A stretch of DNA of 64,000 nucleotides from Streptomyces acidiscabies (GCF_020010905.1 NZ_JAGJBY010000001.1:5290001-5354000), one strand, 5' to 3'; counted from the stretch's first letter, positions 8,698 through 17,725 are shown. Translations and numbers: made by a program. The notes: generated by a model from the sequence alone, not told the origin.

Positions 8698-10068
8698 TAG
8701 GTCCCACGGTGCTGGGGTGCTCAGGGAGTTGATGTCGGTGGTCCGCGCGGCGGCGTACTCGGCGACCGTGGCGGGGAGTTCAGGGAACGGCGGGAACGCG
8801 CTCACGCGACCGTGTCCTGCCGGTACCGCCACGCCTTGGCGTGTGCCGCCGCCCGGCGTCCCTTCTCCACCGCCTGCTTCAGCCGCTCGGCCTCGTTCGC
8901 CCGCCTCAGCCCCTGGACGTGACCTTGGATCTCCGTCCCAGGTGTCCCAGGTCCACATCCCGTCGAGGCGGGTGATGACCGGCGGGAGGTTGTCCGCGAG
9001 GAGGAGCGCGTGGCCCTCGGGGAGTGCCTTGATCTCGTCGCCGCGCAGGACGGCTTCGAGCGCGGTGTGGGTAGCGGTGGATTCGCCGCCTCGGTCGCCG
9101 GTCGTGGTGGTGCGGGTGGTGCGGACTCGTTCGACCTGGCCGCACAGCTCCGACATGTCCTTGAGGAAGCCGGGGTCCTTCGCGCCGCCGAAGACGATGA
9201 CGCGGTTGGTGAAGCTGGCGAGTTCGTCGGCGGTGTCGTCGCCGAAGCGGGCGCGGGCGCTGGCCCAGCCCTGGAGGCCGTAGATGACGGTGATGCCGCG
9301 TCCGCGGCCGTCGGCGACGCGTTGGCGCAGGGAGGGGATCGGCGCGATGTTGGGGGCTTCGTCGAGCGCGCCGAGGAGGGGCGGGTCGAGGCGGCCCGCC
9401 GGGGAGGCGACGGCGTGGGTCTCGGCGATGTCCAAGAGGTCTTCCGTGAGCGCCGTGGTGAGGGGTGCGATGGAGTTGGCCTCGGAGTCCTTGCCGAGGA
9501 GGTACACGGTGCCGCCCGCGTCGAGGATCTCCCGGAAGTCCGTCGGCGCCTCGCCCTTCCTGCCCCGGAGGGCGTCGAGGACGCTTTCGTGGACGAGGGG
9601 TTCGAGCGCGGCTTCGAGGGTGACGGCGGTGTTGCCGACCGTGCGGCTGTCGCCGGTCGTGGAGGTGCGGAGCATGTCGGCCCAGCCGGGACCCGCGCCG
9701 GGGTGCGCGGTGAGGATGCCCAGCGGTGACGGGTCGGTGAGTTTGCGGGCCCAGCGCAGGACGTGGTCCAGGCCGGCGCCGTCGAGGGCTGCGGCGTGCA
9801 GGAGCGCGGCGAGGACCTTGGCGGCCTGGCCCCGGTAGAAGGCGCTGCCCTCGGACGACTGCCGTGCCGAGCCCGGCGTACGAGAACCCGCGACGAGCGC
9901 CTTGGCGCGCATCATCGCGGTCTGCGTGTCGTCGGCGCCGTTGATCGGCTGCCACCGGAACCGGGGGAGCGAGGGCGCAATGTTCTGCGGGTCGAAGACG
10001 AACACCGGACGCTCCCCGGAGCGGCGGGCGTCGAGCGTGTACTCCACGAGGTCCGGCTTCGTCGACAT
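8698..10068 (-). pseudogene. Conjugal coupling protein (TraD/VirD4-like ATPase), 5'-truncated and IS-interrupted
   Basis: Coupling proteins feed DNA to conjugation machinery. This remnant starts with GPVLAMSTKPDLVEY, a segment that in the family follows the Walker A region, so the N-terminal membrane helices and Walker A are missing; an in-frame stop lies just upstream. The rest is intact: VFDPQNIAPSLPRFRW, FYRGQAAKVLAALLHAAAL, YLLGKDSEANSIAPL, the Walker B-like LGALDEAPNIAPIPSL, and YGLQGWASARARFG. The frame runs into the IS5-type element, where a stop arises after six IS-encoded codons, and continues at 7817. It therefore carries two independent lesions: a lost 5' end near 10070 and the insertion. 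The protein would be non-functional. Confidence 0.85.
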
Positions 10069-10279
10069 CGCCAGGACCGGACCCCCACTCGCGGATCAGC
10101 GGAGCGAAGCCGTAGCGTCCTACCCGACCCCATCGGGGCCCCGGCACACCTTGTCAGCCCGCGACCACAACGGGACATCGCGGGGGCGTTGGGAGACGCC
10201 GAGCGAGTACCCGAAGTCGTACGGATCGGCGGTGCATGCATTTCTCTGCCAGCAAGAGGGCCCATTACGGCTTAAGTCG

Positions 10280-10302
10280 CCCGGCGGGACAGCCCCGCCG
10301 GG
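10280..10302 (-). terminator. Hairpin terminator after the small secreted-protein gene
   Basis: A perfect 9-bp stem, CCCGGCGGG and CCCGCCGGG around a 5-nt loop, begins 9 bp beyond the stop codon of the minus-strand gene at 10311-10763. There is no clear T tract, as is usual in Streptomyces. Confidence 0.7.
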
Positions 10303-10310
10303 CCCTGGCG

Positions 10311-10763
10311 CTAGTGCAGGCCGTCGATGCAGGAGCCGGAGCTGCGGTAGCAGGTCATCCCTTTGAGGTACACCTGGTTCTCGTCGGTCATGTAGACCCA
10401 GATGTTGTCGGACCCACCGACGACGTCCGCGGCAAGGGTGAAGTTCGCAGGCCCGGCTTTGTCGCACCAGGTGCTGGTGCTCCGGAAGTCCAGTGTGGTG
10501 CTGCCTGCAAACGCTCGCGCGTAGATCCGCCGACACCCAGTGGCCTTGAACGATCCGTTGACGGCAACCGACCGGTTGGACCAGGTGGCCGTACCTTTGT
10601 AGTAACTCGCCCCATACTCGATCGAGAAGGTGGCGGAGTCTGCGGCGGTCGCGGGTGTGGCCGCGAAGACCATCCCTCCGGCAACCGCTGCGACTGCGGT
10701 CACGGCTGCGCCGACCTTCCTCGTACGGTTCTTCACCTTCGACGTGTCCTTCAACCTCACCAT
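10311..10763 (-). CDS. Small secreted protein of unknown function
   Basis: A 150-residue protein with a basic N-terminus (MVRLKDTSKVKNRTRKVG), a hydrophobic stretch (AAVTAVAAVAGGMVFA) and an ATPATA-ADS cleavage site near residue 42, so it is probably exported by the Sec route. The mature part of about 108 residues is rich in Ser, Thr and aromatic residues and has four cysteines, enough for two disulfides, in a composition like small beta-sandwich proteins. I do not recognise the family. ATG at 10763 was chosen for the GGGAG 8 bp upstream and the signal peptide; the longer open frame upstream is not credible. Confidence 0.72.
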   Translation of the reverse strand: MVRLKDTSKVKNRTRKVGAAVTAVAAVAGGMVFAATPATAADSATFSIEYGASYYKGTATWSNRSVAVNGSFKATGCRRIYARAFAGSTTLDFRSTSTWCDKAGPANFTLAADVVGGSDNIWVYMTDENQVYLKGMTCYRSSGSCIDGLH

Positions 10764-11294
10764 GTCAACCACTCCCTGGTTCTTCGAGCAACGGATGTAC
10801 AAGCTGCGTACACACCGTCGTGCGGAGGTAACCGCCTCAGATCGGGCAGTGAACATTGCTGCTGTTGTTCGGAGTTCGGCAACCTCACAGAACCACACGT
10901 GGACCTCGCATCGGAAAGCGGTCCAGCTCGTCAGAGGTAAAGAGGGCGAAACCTGCCCGTGATCCAGGAGACCCTGGGACAATCGTCGATCACTAAAACG
11001 ATGCGCTGGTCCGCGAGTTGCTCGCACAGAGCCCCTCGCGGCGGGCGATCGCCCGGTTCTGGGCTGGGAGATCCCAAGCCCAACCTCCGCAGACATGGGG
11101 TGAACCGCTGTCCCCGGCCTTGGTGCCCTACCGGCTCGCGTACTGGATTTGCGCAAATCTTGGAACGGGCACCGATCTCGGAAGAATCACAGGTCCGACC
11201 CGCCCCGCCTCGGGTTCCTCACTCCGCGTCTACTCTCCGGCCAGAGATAGTGGGCGTGATCGTGATAGACAACGGGCGTCGACAACAGGAGTGA
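10764..11294. other. Long gene-poor gap holding possible mobile-element fragments
   Basis: No intact gene is visible in these 531 bp. At 10959-10996 the plus strand reads VIQETLGQSSITKT, which resembles the segment before the catalytic Tyr of phage-type tyrosine recombinases (usual form VQETLGHSSIT), and the homology then stops. At about 11003-11060 another frame reads VRELLAQSPSRRAIARF, like the helix-turn-helix of transposases. Both are too short to be genes and fit a deletion scar of the element whose coupling-protein remnant lies to the left. The promoters of the flanking divergent genes must also lie here, but I cannot point to them. Confidence 0.4.
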
Positions 11295-11300
11295 GTGGCC

Positions 11301-12365
11301 GTGGTGCTGAGGACTTTCCGGTGGGCGTTCGCTTGTACCGTGCTCGGGCTGGTCGCGGGCGTGTTGTACGGGGGGTGGTCGGCTCTCGGGGTGGTGGCGA
11401 TCCTCGCCGTGCTGGAGGTGTCGCTGTCGTTCGACAACGCGGTGGTCAACGCCGGGGTCCTGAAGAAGATGAACGCCTTCTGGCAGAAGATCTTCCTCAC
11501 GGTGGGCGTGCTGATCGCGGTGTTCGGGATGCGGCTCGCGTTCCCCGTGGTCATCGTCGCGATGACCGCCAAGCTGAATCCGTACGACGCCGTCGACCTC
11601 GCCCTGACCGACAAGGACCGGTACCAGCAGCTGGTCACCGACGCGCATCCGGCGATCGCCGCGTTCGGCGGGATGTTCCTGCTCATGATCTTCCTCGACT
11701 TCATCTTCGAGGAACGGGACATCCAGTGGCTGCGCTGGCTGGAACGCCCCCTCGCCAAACTCGGCAAGGTCGACGCGCTGTCCGTCTGCATCGCCCTCGG
11801 CGCCCTGCTGATCACCGCCATGACCTTCGCCGCCCACGCCCACCAGCACGGGGGCGCCCACGCGGACAAGGCACAGACGGTCCTCGTCGCGGGCATCGCC
11901 GGGCTCGTCACGTACCTGGTCGTCGGCGGCCTCTCCGGCTTCTTCGAGAACCGGCTGGAGGAAGAGGAGGACCAGCCGTCCCCCGGCTCCCCGCTCGCCC
12001 TCGCCGGGCGCGCCGCGTTCTTCATGTTCCTGTACCTCGAAGTCCTCGACGCGTCGTTCTCCTTCGACGGCGTCATCGGCGCGTTCGCCATCACCAACGA
12101 CATCGTCCTGATGGCCCTCGGCCTCGGGATCGGCGCGATGTACGTCCGGTCGCTGACGGTCTATCTGGTCCGGCAGGGCACGCTCGACGACTACGTCTAT
12201 CTGGAGCACGGCGCGCACTACGCGATCGGCGCGCTCGCGGTGCTGCTGCTGGTCACCATCCAGTACGAGATCAACGACATCGTCACCGGGCTCGTGGGGG
12301 TCGTCCTGATCGGGAGTTCGTTCTGGTCGTCGGTACGGAGGAACCGGGCGCTGGCGGTGGCGTAG
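11301..12365 (+). CDS. DUF475 integral membrane protein (TerC-like superfamily)
   Basis: A membrane protein of about 354 residues with some eight hydrophobic segments. Signature acidic motifs inside the membrane, LEVSLSFDNAVVNAGVL near the N-terminus and LEVLDASFSFDGVIGAFA near residue 250, are arranged like the two SFDN repeats of TerC-type proteins, which are linked to metal-ion export or to metallation of secreted proteins. The substrate here is unknown. A His-rich loop (AHAHQHGGAHAD) lies mid-protein. GTG at 11301 is 9 bp behind AGGAG; GTG codons at 11295 and 11304 are alternatives. It appears monocistronic. Confidence 0.82.
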   Translation: MVLRTFRWAFACTVLGLVAGVLYGGWSALGVVAILAVLEVSLSFDNAVVNAGVLKKMNAFWQKIFLTVGVLIAVFGMRLAFPVVIVAMTAKLNPYDAVDLALTDKDRYQQLVTDAHPAIAAFGGMFLLMIFLDFIFEERDIQWLRWLERPLAKLGKVDALSVCIALGALLITAMTFAAHAHQHGGAHADKAQTVLVAGIAGLVTYLVVGGLSGFFENRLEEEEDQPSPGSPLALAGRAAFFMFLYLEVLDASFSFDGVIGAFAITNDIVLMALGLGIGAMYVRSLTVYLVRQGTLDDYVYLEHGAHYAIGALAVLLLVTIQYEINDIVTGLVGVVLIGSSFWSSVRRNRALAVA

Positions 12366-12415
12366 GGGCGGAAATTCCGTTGCCGGCACAGTGGCGTCTT
12401 CGGTCGAATGACTCC

Positions 12416-13177
12416 ATGACTCATGACGGCCCGGCAGATCATGTGGAGCGGAACCGGCGGTTCTGGGACGACGAGGCGGCTGCGTGGCACGGTCCCCTCG
12501 CGCGGGATCACTGGGCGCAGAAGGAACCGTCCTGGGGATTGTGGGGCACCCCCGAGTCGCAGGCCCGCGTGCTTCCCGACGGCATCGACGGGATGCGCGC
12601 CATCGAACTGGGCTGCGGTACCGCCTACGTTTCCGCATGGCTGGCCAGAGCAGGCGCTCACCCCGTCGGCATCGACCTCTCGGAGAAGCAGCTCGCCACT
12701 GCTCGGGCGATGCAGGCGGAGTTCGGCATCGACTTCCCCCTCGTCCTGGGCAATGCCGAGCAGGTGCCCTACGAGGACGACACGTTCGACCTGGCGATCA
12801 GCGAATTCGGCGCCTCGCTGTGGTGCGACCCCCACCTGTGGATCCCGGAGGCGGCCCGGCTCCTCGTCCCCGGCGGACGGCTGGTGTTCTCGCAGTACTC
12901 ACCGCTGTTCGCGCTGTGCGCACGGCCCGAGGAAACCGCAACCACCACCCTGTCCCGCCCCCAGTTCGGCCTGACGCGGCTGGAGGAGGGGAACCACACG
13001 CAGTTCATCCTGCCGCACGGCGAAACGCTCCGTCTGCTGCGATCCTGCGGCTTCGTCGTCGAGGACCTGATCGAGATCCAGGCACCTCAGGACGCGCAGG
13101 ACTACCCGGAGGTCTCCGCCGACTGGGCCCGGCAATGGCCGAGCGACGAGATCTGGAAGGCCCGGCTGTCAGGCTGA
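12416..13177 (+). CDS. Class I SAM-dependent methyltransferase
   Basis: A 253-residue enzyme with a Rossmann methyltransferase fold: motif I is IELGCGTAYVSAWLA, motif II is GIDLSEKQLATAR, then GNAEQVPYEDDTFDLAISEFG and the post-motif LLVPGGRLVFSQYSP. It belongs to the broad UbiE/methyltransf_11 type, and the substrate cannot be read from the sequence. ATG at 12416 was chosen because homology begins there; the much longer open frame upstream overlaps the DUF475 gene and is a shadow. It lies 50 bp after that gene on the same strand, so co-transcription is possible. Confidence 0.85.
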   Translation: MTHDGPADHVERNRRFWDDEAAAWHGPLARDHWAQKEPSWGLWGTPESQARVLPDGIDGMRAIELGCGTAYVSAWLARAGAHPVGIDLSEKQLATARAMQAEFGIDFPLVLGNAEQVPYEDDTFDLAISEFGASLWCDPHLWIPEAARLLVPGGRLVFSQYSPLFALCARPEETATTTLSRPQFGLTRLEEGNHTQFILPHGETLRLLRSCGFVVEDLIEIQAPQDAQDYPEVSADWARQWPSDEIWKARLSG

Positions 13178-13420
13178 CGGGCCTGCAGGGCGACGCTGCG
13201 CAGCTTCTCGCAGGTCTCCTCGTACTCACGCTCGGGCGTACGTGGCGACGAGATCGACGCCGTCCGGCACGGGCACGCGCCGGGGGGAGGATCACCTTGT
13301 CCAGCGGCCCGCCGCCCCGCAGTTCGGTGACGCCGGCCCGGTAGTCGCCGCCGTCCTCCAGGGACAGGACGAGCGGCGACGGCTGTTCCCCGGCGGCGCC
13401 GGGACCCGCACCACACCGGC
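13178..13420 (-). pseudogene. Degraded coding remnant, family uncertain
   Basis: On the minus strand two frames carry protein-like pieces in order: LVLSLEDGGDYRAGVTELRG and GPLDKVILPP, then, after a frame change, PEREYEETCEKLRSVALQAR. Together they look like the end of a gene broken by frameshifts. I cannot name the family with confidence. No intact frame covers the stretch. Confidence 0.3.
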
Positions 13421-13435
13421 GTCAAGGACGGCGTG

Positions 13436-14182
13436 TCACCCCACCGCGTCCCAGAACCCGCACAGCGCATCGGCCCCCTGCTCCGGATCCTGGAGCATCC
13501 ACTGATGCCCGACCCCGTCGAGAACCCGCACCTCCGCACCGAGCATCCGCGCCACCTCGGCCCCCGCATCCCGGTCGTCGTAGGGATCCCCGGCCGGATG
13601 CAGCGCCAGACCGGGAGCCGACGTCTCGCGCAGACCGGCCCCCCAGTCGGCGTACAGGTTCGGCGTCGCCGACCGGTACAGGTCGACGATCTCGCGGCCC
13701 ATTACTTCGTCGATCCCCTCCTGGAGGGACCGTGCGTCGGCCTCCCGGACCCCCTGGGCCCGCAGGACCCCGGCGATGCTGCCGGGAGCGTCGTGCGGCG
13801 TCGCGAGCAGGCGGTCGAACCACGCCTCGCCGTCGCCGGGGGTCTGCCAGATCTGCGCGAGGGCGTGCCAGACGTACGACGGGTGCAGGACACCCGCGAC
13901 ATCCGCGGCCCAGCTCCGCAGCGGTACGTCGTACGCCGTGACCACCCGGTACGTCAGCAGCGCCCCCCAGTCGTGCCCGACGAGATCGACCGGCCCCTCC
14001 ACCTCCCGCAGCCGCGCCGCGAGCCACTCGGCGTGACGGTCCTTCCCGCCGGCGAACCCGGCGGGCCTCCCGGTGCCGAACCCCGGCAGGTTCAGAGCGA
14101 TGCTCTCCCGGTCGAGGCGGCGGCGCAGCCGGTCCCAGATCGCTCCGGTCTCGGGTACACCGTGGACGAATACGACGGTCAT
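13436..14182 (-). CDS. Alpha/beta hydrolase, epoxide hydrolase/dehalogenase-like
   Basis: A 248-residue alpha/beta hydrolase. The oxyanion motif is FVHGVPETGAIWD, the nucleophile elbow is LVGHDWGALLTYR, in which Asp takes the place of Ser as in epoxide hydrolases and haloalkane dehalogenases, and the late catalytic His is in DGVGHQWMLQDPE. The lid region, about residues 120-190, is rich in Trp and Asp. ATG at 14182 starts directly at the first beta strand; the open frame continues upstream without homology. It points the same way as vanS and lies 67 bp downstream of it, so it may be read through from vanS. Confidence 0.82.
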   Translation of the reverse strand: MTVVFVHGVPETGAIWDRLRRRLDRESIALNLPGFGTGRPAGFAGGKDRHAEWLAARLREVEGPVDLVGHDWGALLTYRVVTAYDVPLRSWAADVAGVLHPSYVWHALAQIWQTPGDGEAWFDRLLATPHDAPGSIAGVLRAQGVREADARSLQEGIDEVMGREIVDLYRSATPNLYADWGAGLRETSAPGLALHPAGDPYDDRDAGAEVARMLGAEVRVLDGVGHQWMLQDPEQGADALCGFWDAVG

Positions 14183-14249
14183 GTCTCTCCAGAGGTCGAC
14201 GGAGAGGGCGATCTTTCCCCGCAGGCCCGTGGTAAACGCGCGCGGCGCC

Positions 14250-15332
14250 TCAGGAACAGGGCGGAGGGAACTCCACGGTGATGCGGAGCCCCCCGGCAGG
14301 ACGCGGGGTGAGGGTGAGCCGTCCCTCGTGTGCCTCGGCGATGGTCCTGACGATGGCCAGACCGAGACCGACGCCCGCGTGGTCGGCATGGACGCGTTCC
14401 GTGCCGCGCTGGAACGGTTCCGTGAGGGTCGAGACGAGTTCCGTACTGAGCTGGGCGCCGGTGTTCTCGACCGTGAGCACCGCGCTCCCGGCACGGACGC
14501 CGGTCGTGACCCGCACGCTGCCCCGCTCGGGCAGGTTGTGGACGATCGCGTTGTGCACGAGGTTCATGGTCAGTTGCAGCAGAAGCGCCGGTGACCCGCT
14601 CGTCGGGGTGACACCGCCGAGGGTCTCGACGGACACGCCGCTCTTCTCGGCGAGCGGGAGCAGCGTCTCGGTGGCCTCCTCCGCCATGAGGGACAGATCG
14701 ACCTGTTCGCGGGTGAAGGAGCGCCGTTCGGCACGGCCGAGCAGGAGCAGTGCCTCCGTGAGGGCGATCGCCCGGGTGTTGACGGCCTGGAGGCGGCCGA
14801 GAACCTCGCCGGTGTCGTGCGAGGGGTCGGCGAGGGCCACGTCGAGCAGCGACTTGGAGATCGCCAGCGGTGTGCGCAGCTCGTGCGAGGCGTTGGCCGC
14901 GAACCTCCGCTGCTCACCGACGTGCGCTTCGAGCCGCGAGAGCATCGCGTCGAAGGCGTCGGCGAGTTCACGGAACTCGTCCTGGCGGCCGGGCAGTTGG
15001 ATGCGGTGCGAGAGCGACCCCGTGGCCGCCGTGCGGGTGGCGCCGGTGATGCGGGCCAGGGGAGCGAGCATACGGCCGGCGAGGAACCATCCCCCCAGCA
15101 GCCCGAACACCAGCAGGAACGCCATGACGGCAGCTGCCATGGGCGCGAAACCGTTGACGAACGCGGTACCCGGAGTCGCCTGCCACGCCCCCCTCTCGTT
15201 GGTCCGCAACCACCCCTCCCGCAGGAGGAACACCCCCACGGCGCCCAGCAGCAAGGCACCGGCGAGCATGAGGAATCCGGCATAGCTGAGGGTCAGCTTG
15301 AGCCGGACACTCGGTCCGGGCGCCCTGTCCAC
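14250..15332 (-). CDS. vanS: Sensor histidine kinase VanS
   Basis: A membrane sensor kinase of 360 residues that, in Streptomyces coelicolor, senses vancomycin-type antibiotics and phosphorylates VanR. It opens MDRAPGPSVRLKLTLSYAGF, which from memory is nearly identical to S. coelicolor VanS. Two transmembrane segments (about 13-35 and 62-84) flank a very short outer loop, followed by HAMP, the H box FAANASHELRTPLA with the phospho-acceptor His, the N box LTMNLVHNAIVHNL and the G box DHAGVGLGLAIVRTIAEAH. GTG at 15332 follows GGGAG. It is divergent from vanK. No vanR lies next to it, although vanR and vanS are adjacent in S. coelicolor. Confidence 0.9.
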   Translation of the reverse strand: MDRAPGPSVRLKLTLSYAGFLMLAGALLLGAVGVFLLREGWLRTNERGAWQATPGTAFVNGFAPMAAAVMAFLLVFGLLGGWFLAGRMLAPLARITGATRTAATGSLSHRIQLPGRQDEFRELADAFDAMLSRLEAHVGEQRRFAANASHELRTPLAISKSLLDVALADPSHDTGEVLGRLQAVNTRAIALTEALLLLGRAERRSFTREQVDLSLMAEEATETLLPLAEKSGVSVETLGGVTPTSGSPALLLQLTMNLVHNAIVHNLPERGSVRVTTGVRAGSAVLTVENTGAQLSTELVSTLTEPFQRGTERVHADHAGVGLGLAIVRTIAEAHEGRLTLTPRPAGGLRITVEFPPPCS

Positions 15333-15381
15333 GGTTCTCCCTATCTAGAGACGACCACCACACACACGCTACGGTCCGCCG

Positions 15382-15412
15382 CATATCGTCGGCATATCGG
15401 AAACCGCATACG
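15382..15412 (+). promoter_or_regulatory. VanR-type tandem repeat and -10 element before vanK
   Basis: Two direct repeats CATATCG (15382-15388 and 15393-15399) are spaced 11 bp start to start, followed by CATACG at 15407-15412, a likely -10 element. The arrangement of an OmpR-type activator site over the -35 region recurs before murF and vanH with the same spacing. The vanK start codon is 34 bp downstream of the -10. Confidence 0.7.
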
Positions 15413-15445
15413 CACCCACAACGCCACGCGCCCTTGGCTGGACGA

Positions 15446-16588
15446 ATGTCCTACAGCGAACCAGCCCGAACCGCCCCCCTCCGGGGAAACCTGACCGTCG
15501 GCCCGATCAGCGCCGCCGACCACCTGGCGTTCGTCCGGGCCCAGCGCTCGGTCAGCTTCCTCCAGACCCCGGCCTGGGGCCGCGTCAAGACGGAGTGGCG
15601 CGGCGAGTCCCTCGGCTGGTACGACGGCCGGCGGCTGGTCGGCGCCGGGCTCGCCCTGCACCGCCCGGTGCCGAGGCTGGAGCGCTACACGCTGGCCTAC
15701 CTGCCCGAGGGCCCGGTCATCGACTGGACGGGCGACATCGCCGCGTGGCTCGACCCGCTGGCGGCGTACCTCAAGGCACAGGGCGCGTTCGCCGTCCGGC
15801 TCGGCCCGCCGGTCCGTACGGACACCTGGAGCGCCGACCAGGTCAAGGAGGGCATCGGCGATCCCGCCGTCGAGCGGCTCACCGACCTGCCCGCCGAGTG
15901 GTCCGACCCGGCCGTCACCAGCGCACTCCGGGACGGAGGCTGGCTGCCGCAGAGCCCCGAGGACGGCTTCGGGGTCGGGCACCCGCAGTTCAAGTACGAG
16001 ATCCCGCTGACCGGCAGGAGCGAGGACGACCTCCTGCGGGGCATGAACCAGCTCTGGCGCCGCAACATCAAGAAGGCGGCCAGGGAAGGCGTAGACGTCA
16101 CGGTCGGCACGGACCTGAAGGCGTTCCACGACCTGTACGTCCACACCGCCGAACGCGACCGCTTCACGCCCCGGCCGCTGCGCTACTTCCAAACCATGTT
16201 CGCGGAGCTGAACGCCGAGGACCCCGAGCGGATCAGCCTCTACCTGGCCCGCCACCAGGGCGACGTGGTCGCCGCCGCCGTCCTGGTCCGCGTCGGCGCC
16301 CACGCCTGGTACGCGTACGGCGCCTCCTCCACCGCGAAACGCGAGGTACGCGGCTCCAACGCCTGCCAGTGGGCGATGATCCGCGACTCGCTGGCGGCCG
16401 GCTGCGACGTGTACGACCTGCGCGGCATCACCCCCACACTCGACGCGGGCGACCCGCACCTCGGGCTGATCCAGTTCAAGGTCGGCACCGGCGGGCGGGC
16501 GGTGCGGTACCCCGGTGAGTGGGACCTGCCGCTGCGGCCGATGGTGTACCGGGCCTTCGACCTCTACATGAAGCGGCGCGGGCGATGA
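15446..16588 (+). CDS. vanK: FemX-type peptidyltransferase VanK
   Basis: A 380-residue FemABX-family enzyme. In S. coelicolor VanK adds the cross-bridge glycine to cell-wall precursors ending in D-lactate and is essential once VanHAX is induced. The two GNAT-like lobes are visible: VSFLQTPAWGRVKTEW and YTLAYLPEGPVIDW in the first, and LWRRNIKKAAREGV, FHDLYVHTAERDRF and YAYGASSTAKREVRGSNAC in the second, with QFKVGTGGRAVRYPGEWDLP near the end. ATG at 15446 is supported by the MSYSEPARTA opening, which is shared almost exactly with vanH and partly with murF. It is induced, by inference, through the module at 15382-15412. Confidence 0.9.
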   Translation: MSYSEPARTAPLRGNLTVGPISAADHLAFVRAQRSVSFLQTPAWGRVKTEWRGESLGWYDGRRLVGAGLALHRPVPRLERYTLAYLPEGPVIDWTGDIAAWLDPLAAYLKAQGAFAVRLGPPVRTDTWSADQVKEGIGDPAVERLTDLPAEWSDPAVTSALRDGGWLPQSPEDGFGVGHPQFKYEIPLTGRSEDDLLRGMNQLWRRNIKKAAREGVDVTVGTDLKAFHDLYVHTAERDRFTPRPLRYFQTMFAELNAEDPERISLYLARHQGDVVAAAVLVRVGAHAWYAYGASSTAKREVRGSNACQWAMIRDSLAAGCDVYDLRGITPTLDAGDPHLGLIQFKVGTGGRAVRYPGEWDLPLRPMVYRAFDLYMKRRGR

Positions 16589-16636
16589 GTTCCGGGGCTG
16601 TCGTGAGTCTGTGTCTCCACGAGGAGAGGAGAGCCG

Positions 16637-17275
16637 ATGGCTGCGGGGAATCCAGGGCGAGACGTCTGGACGATCGTGCACGCGGAACGCGCGGCACTGA
16701 TCCACGACCTTGAGGGGCTCGACGACGAGCAGTGGGAGCGGCCGTCGCTCTGCGCGGGATGGACGGTCCACGACGTCGCCGCCCACCTGGTCGACTCGGC
16801 CCGCACGACGCGTCTCGGCTTCGTGGCCGGCCTCGTCCGGGCCCGGTTCGACTTCGACCGGCAGAACGCGCACGGGGTGACACGCGAGCGCGGCGCCTCA
16901 CCGGGGGAGACGCTGGCCCGGCTCCGGCAGGTGGCCACACGGACGTCGATCCCTCCGGCGCCCCTCGACAGCCGGCTCGTCGAGGAGATCGTCCATGGCG
17001 AGGACATCCGCCGCCCGCTGGGCCTCACCCGCAACTACCCCCAGGACGCCGTCGTCAGGGCACTCCGCCTCCAGGCCCGCACCCCGGTCTCCTTCGGCGG
17101 CGCGAAGGAACTCGTGGCCCCGCTCCGCCTCACGGCGACCGACGCGGAGGTGTCGATCGGCGACGGCCCGGAGGTGACCGGGCCCGCGCTGTCCCTGCTG
17201 CTCGCGGTCATGGGACGGGGCGTGGCGCTCGACGACCTGGGCGGGCGGGGAGTCGGCGCGCTGAGGGGTTCTTAG
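16637..17275 (+). CDS. Maleylpyruvate isomerase-family, mycothiol-dependent enzyme (DinB-like)
   Basis: A 212-residue protein of the actinobacterial DinB/MDMPI type, four-helix bundles that bind a divalent metal and often use mycothiol. Landmarks are WERPSLCAGWTVHDVAAHLVDS (with the first metal-binding His), VEEIVHGEDIRRPLG (second His) and the C-terminal GRGVALDDLGGRGV. Its substrate is unknown. ATG at 16637 follows a strong GGAGAGGAGA. It lies 48 bp after vanK and ahead of the VOC gene, but nothing links it functionally to vancomycin resistance. Confidence 0.8.
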   Translation: MAAGNPGRDVWTIVHAERAALIHDLEGLDDEQWERPSLCAGWTVHDVAAHLVDSARTTRLGFVAGLVRARFDFDRQNAHGVTRERGASPGETLARLRQVATRTSIPPAPLDSRLVEEIVHGEDIRRPLGLTRNYPQDAVVRALRLQARTPVSFGGAKELVAPLRLTATDAEVSIGDGPEVTGPALSLLLAVMGRGVALDDLGGRGVGALRGS

Positions 17276-17344
17276 CGGCCGGCGATGAGTTTGCCCGCCG
17301 GCCGCCGTCCTACCTGGTGAACCCCGAGAAAGTGGAGGCACGAG

Positions 17345-17701
17345 ATGGGCAGCATCACTCAGGTGGCCACGGTCGCGATCCGCGTCACCGACCAGCAGAA
17401 GGCGACCGCGTTCTACGTCGACGAGCTCGGCTTCGAAGTACGCCGGGACATCCCCTTCGGCGCCGGGCGCTGGATCGAGGTGGCCCCGCCTGGAGCGGCG
17501 ACGACGGTCGCGCTCGTTCCCGAAGGGATCCCGGCCGGCATCCGTCTGACGACCCGGGACGCGGACGCCGACCACGCGGATCTGCGCGCAAGGGGTGTCG
17601 ATGTGGACGCGGAGGTTGTACGGATGGGGTTCGGGGTGCCGCCGATGTTCGCTGTGCGAGACCCGGACGGCAACAGCCTCATCCTTGTCGAGGGCGTCTG
17701 A
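17345..17701 (+). CDS. VOC-family protein (glyoxalase/bleomycin-resistance fold)
   Basis: A single 118-residue vicinal oxygen chelate protein with the paired beta-alpha-beta-beta-beta pattern: VATVAIRVTDQQKATAFYVDELGF and WIEVAPPGAATTVALV in the first half, and GIRLTTRDADADHADL and FAVRDPDGNSLILVEG in the second. The final Glu of LVEG is a typical metal ligand; the usual first His is absent (AIRVTD). ATG at 17345 follows GGAGG. Such proteins bind or detoxify small molecules; the role here is unknown. It ends 25 bp from the convergent murF stop. Confidence 0.82.
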   Translation: MGSITQVATVAIRVTDQQKATAFYVDELGFEVRRDIPFGAGRWIEVAPPGAATTVALVPEGIPAGIRLTTRDADADHADLRARGVDVDAEVVRMGFGVPPMFAVRDPDGNSLILVEGV

Positions 17702-17725
17702 GCGGGGCCTTGCTCTTTCAGCGAG

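Noticed and set aside
11018..12415. Long plus-strand open frame running through the DUF475 gene into the methyltransferase
   Set aside because: Only the part from 12416 resembles a protein; before it the frame is a shadow of the DUF475 gene, rich in Arg, Gly and Pro.
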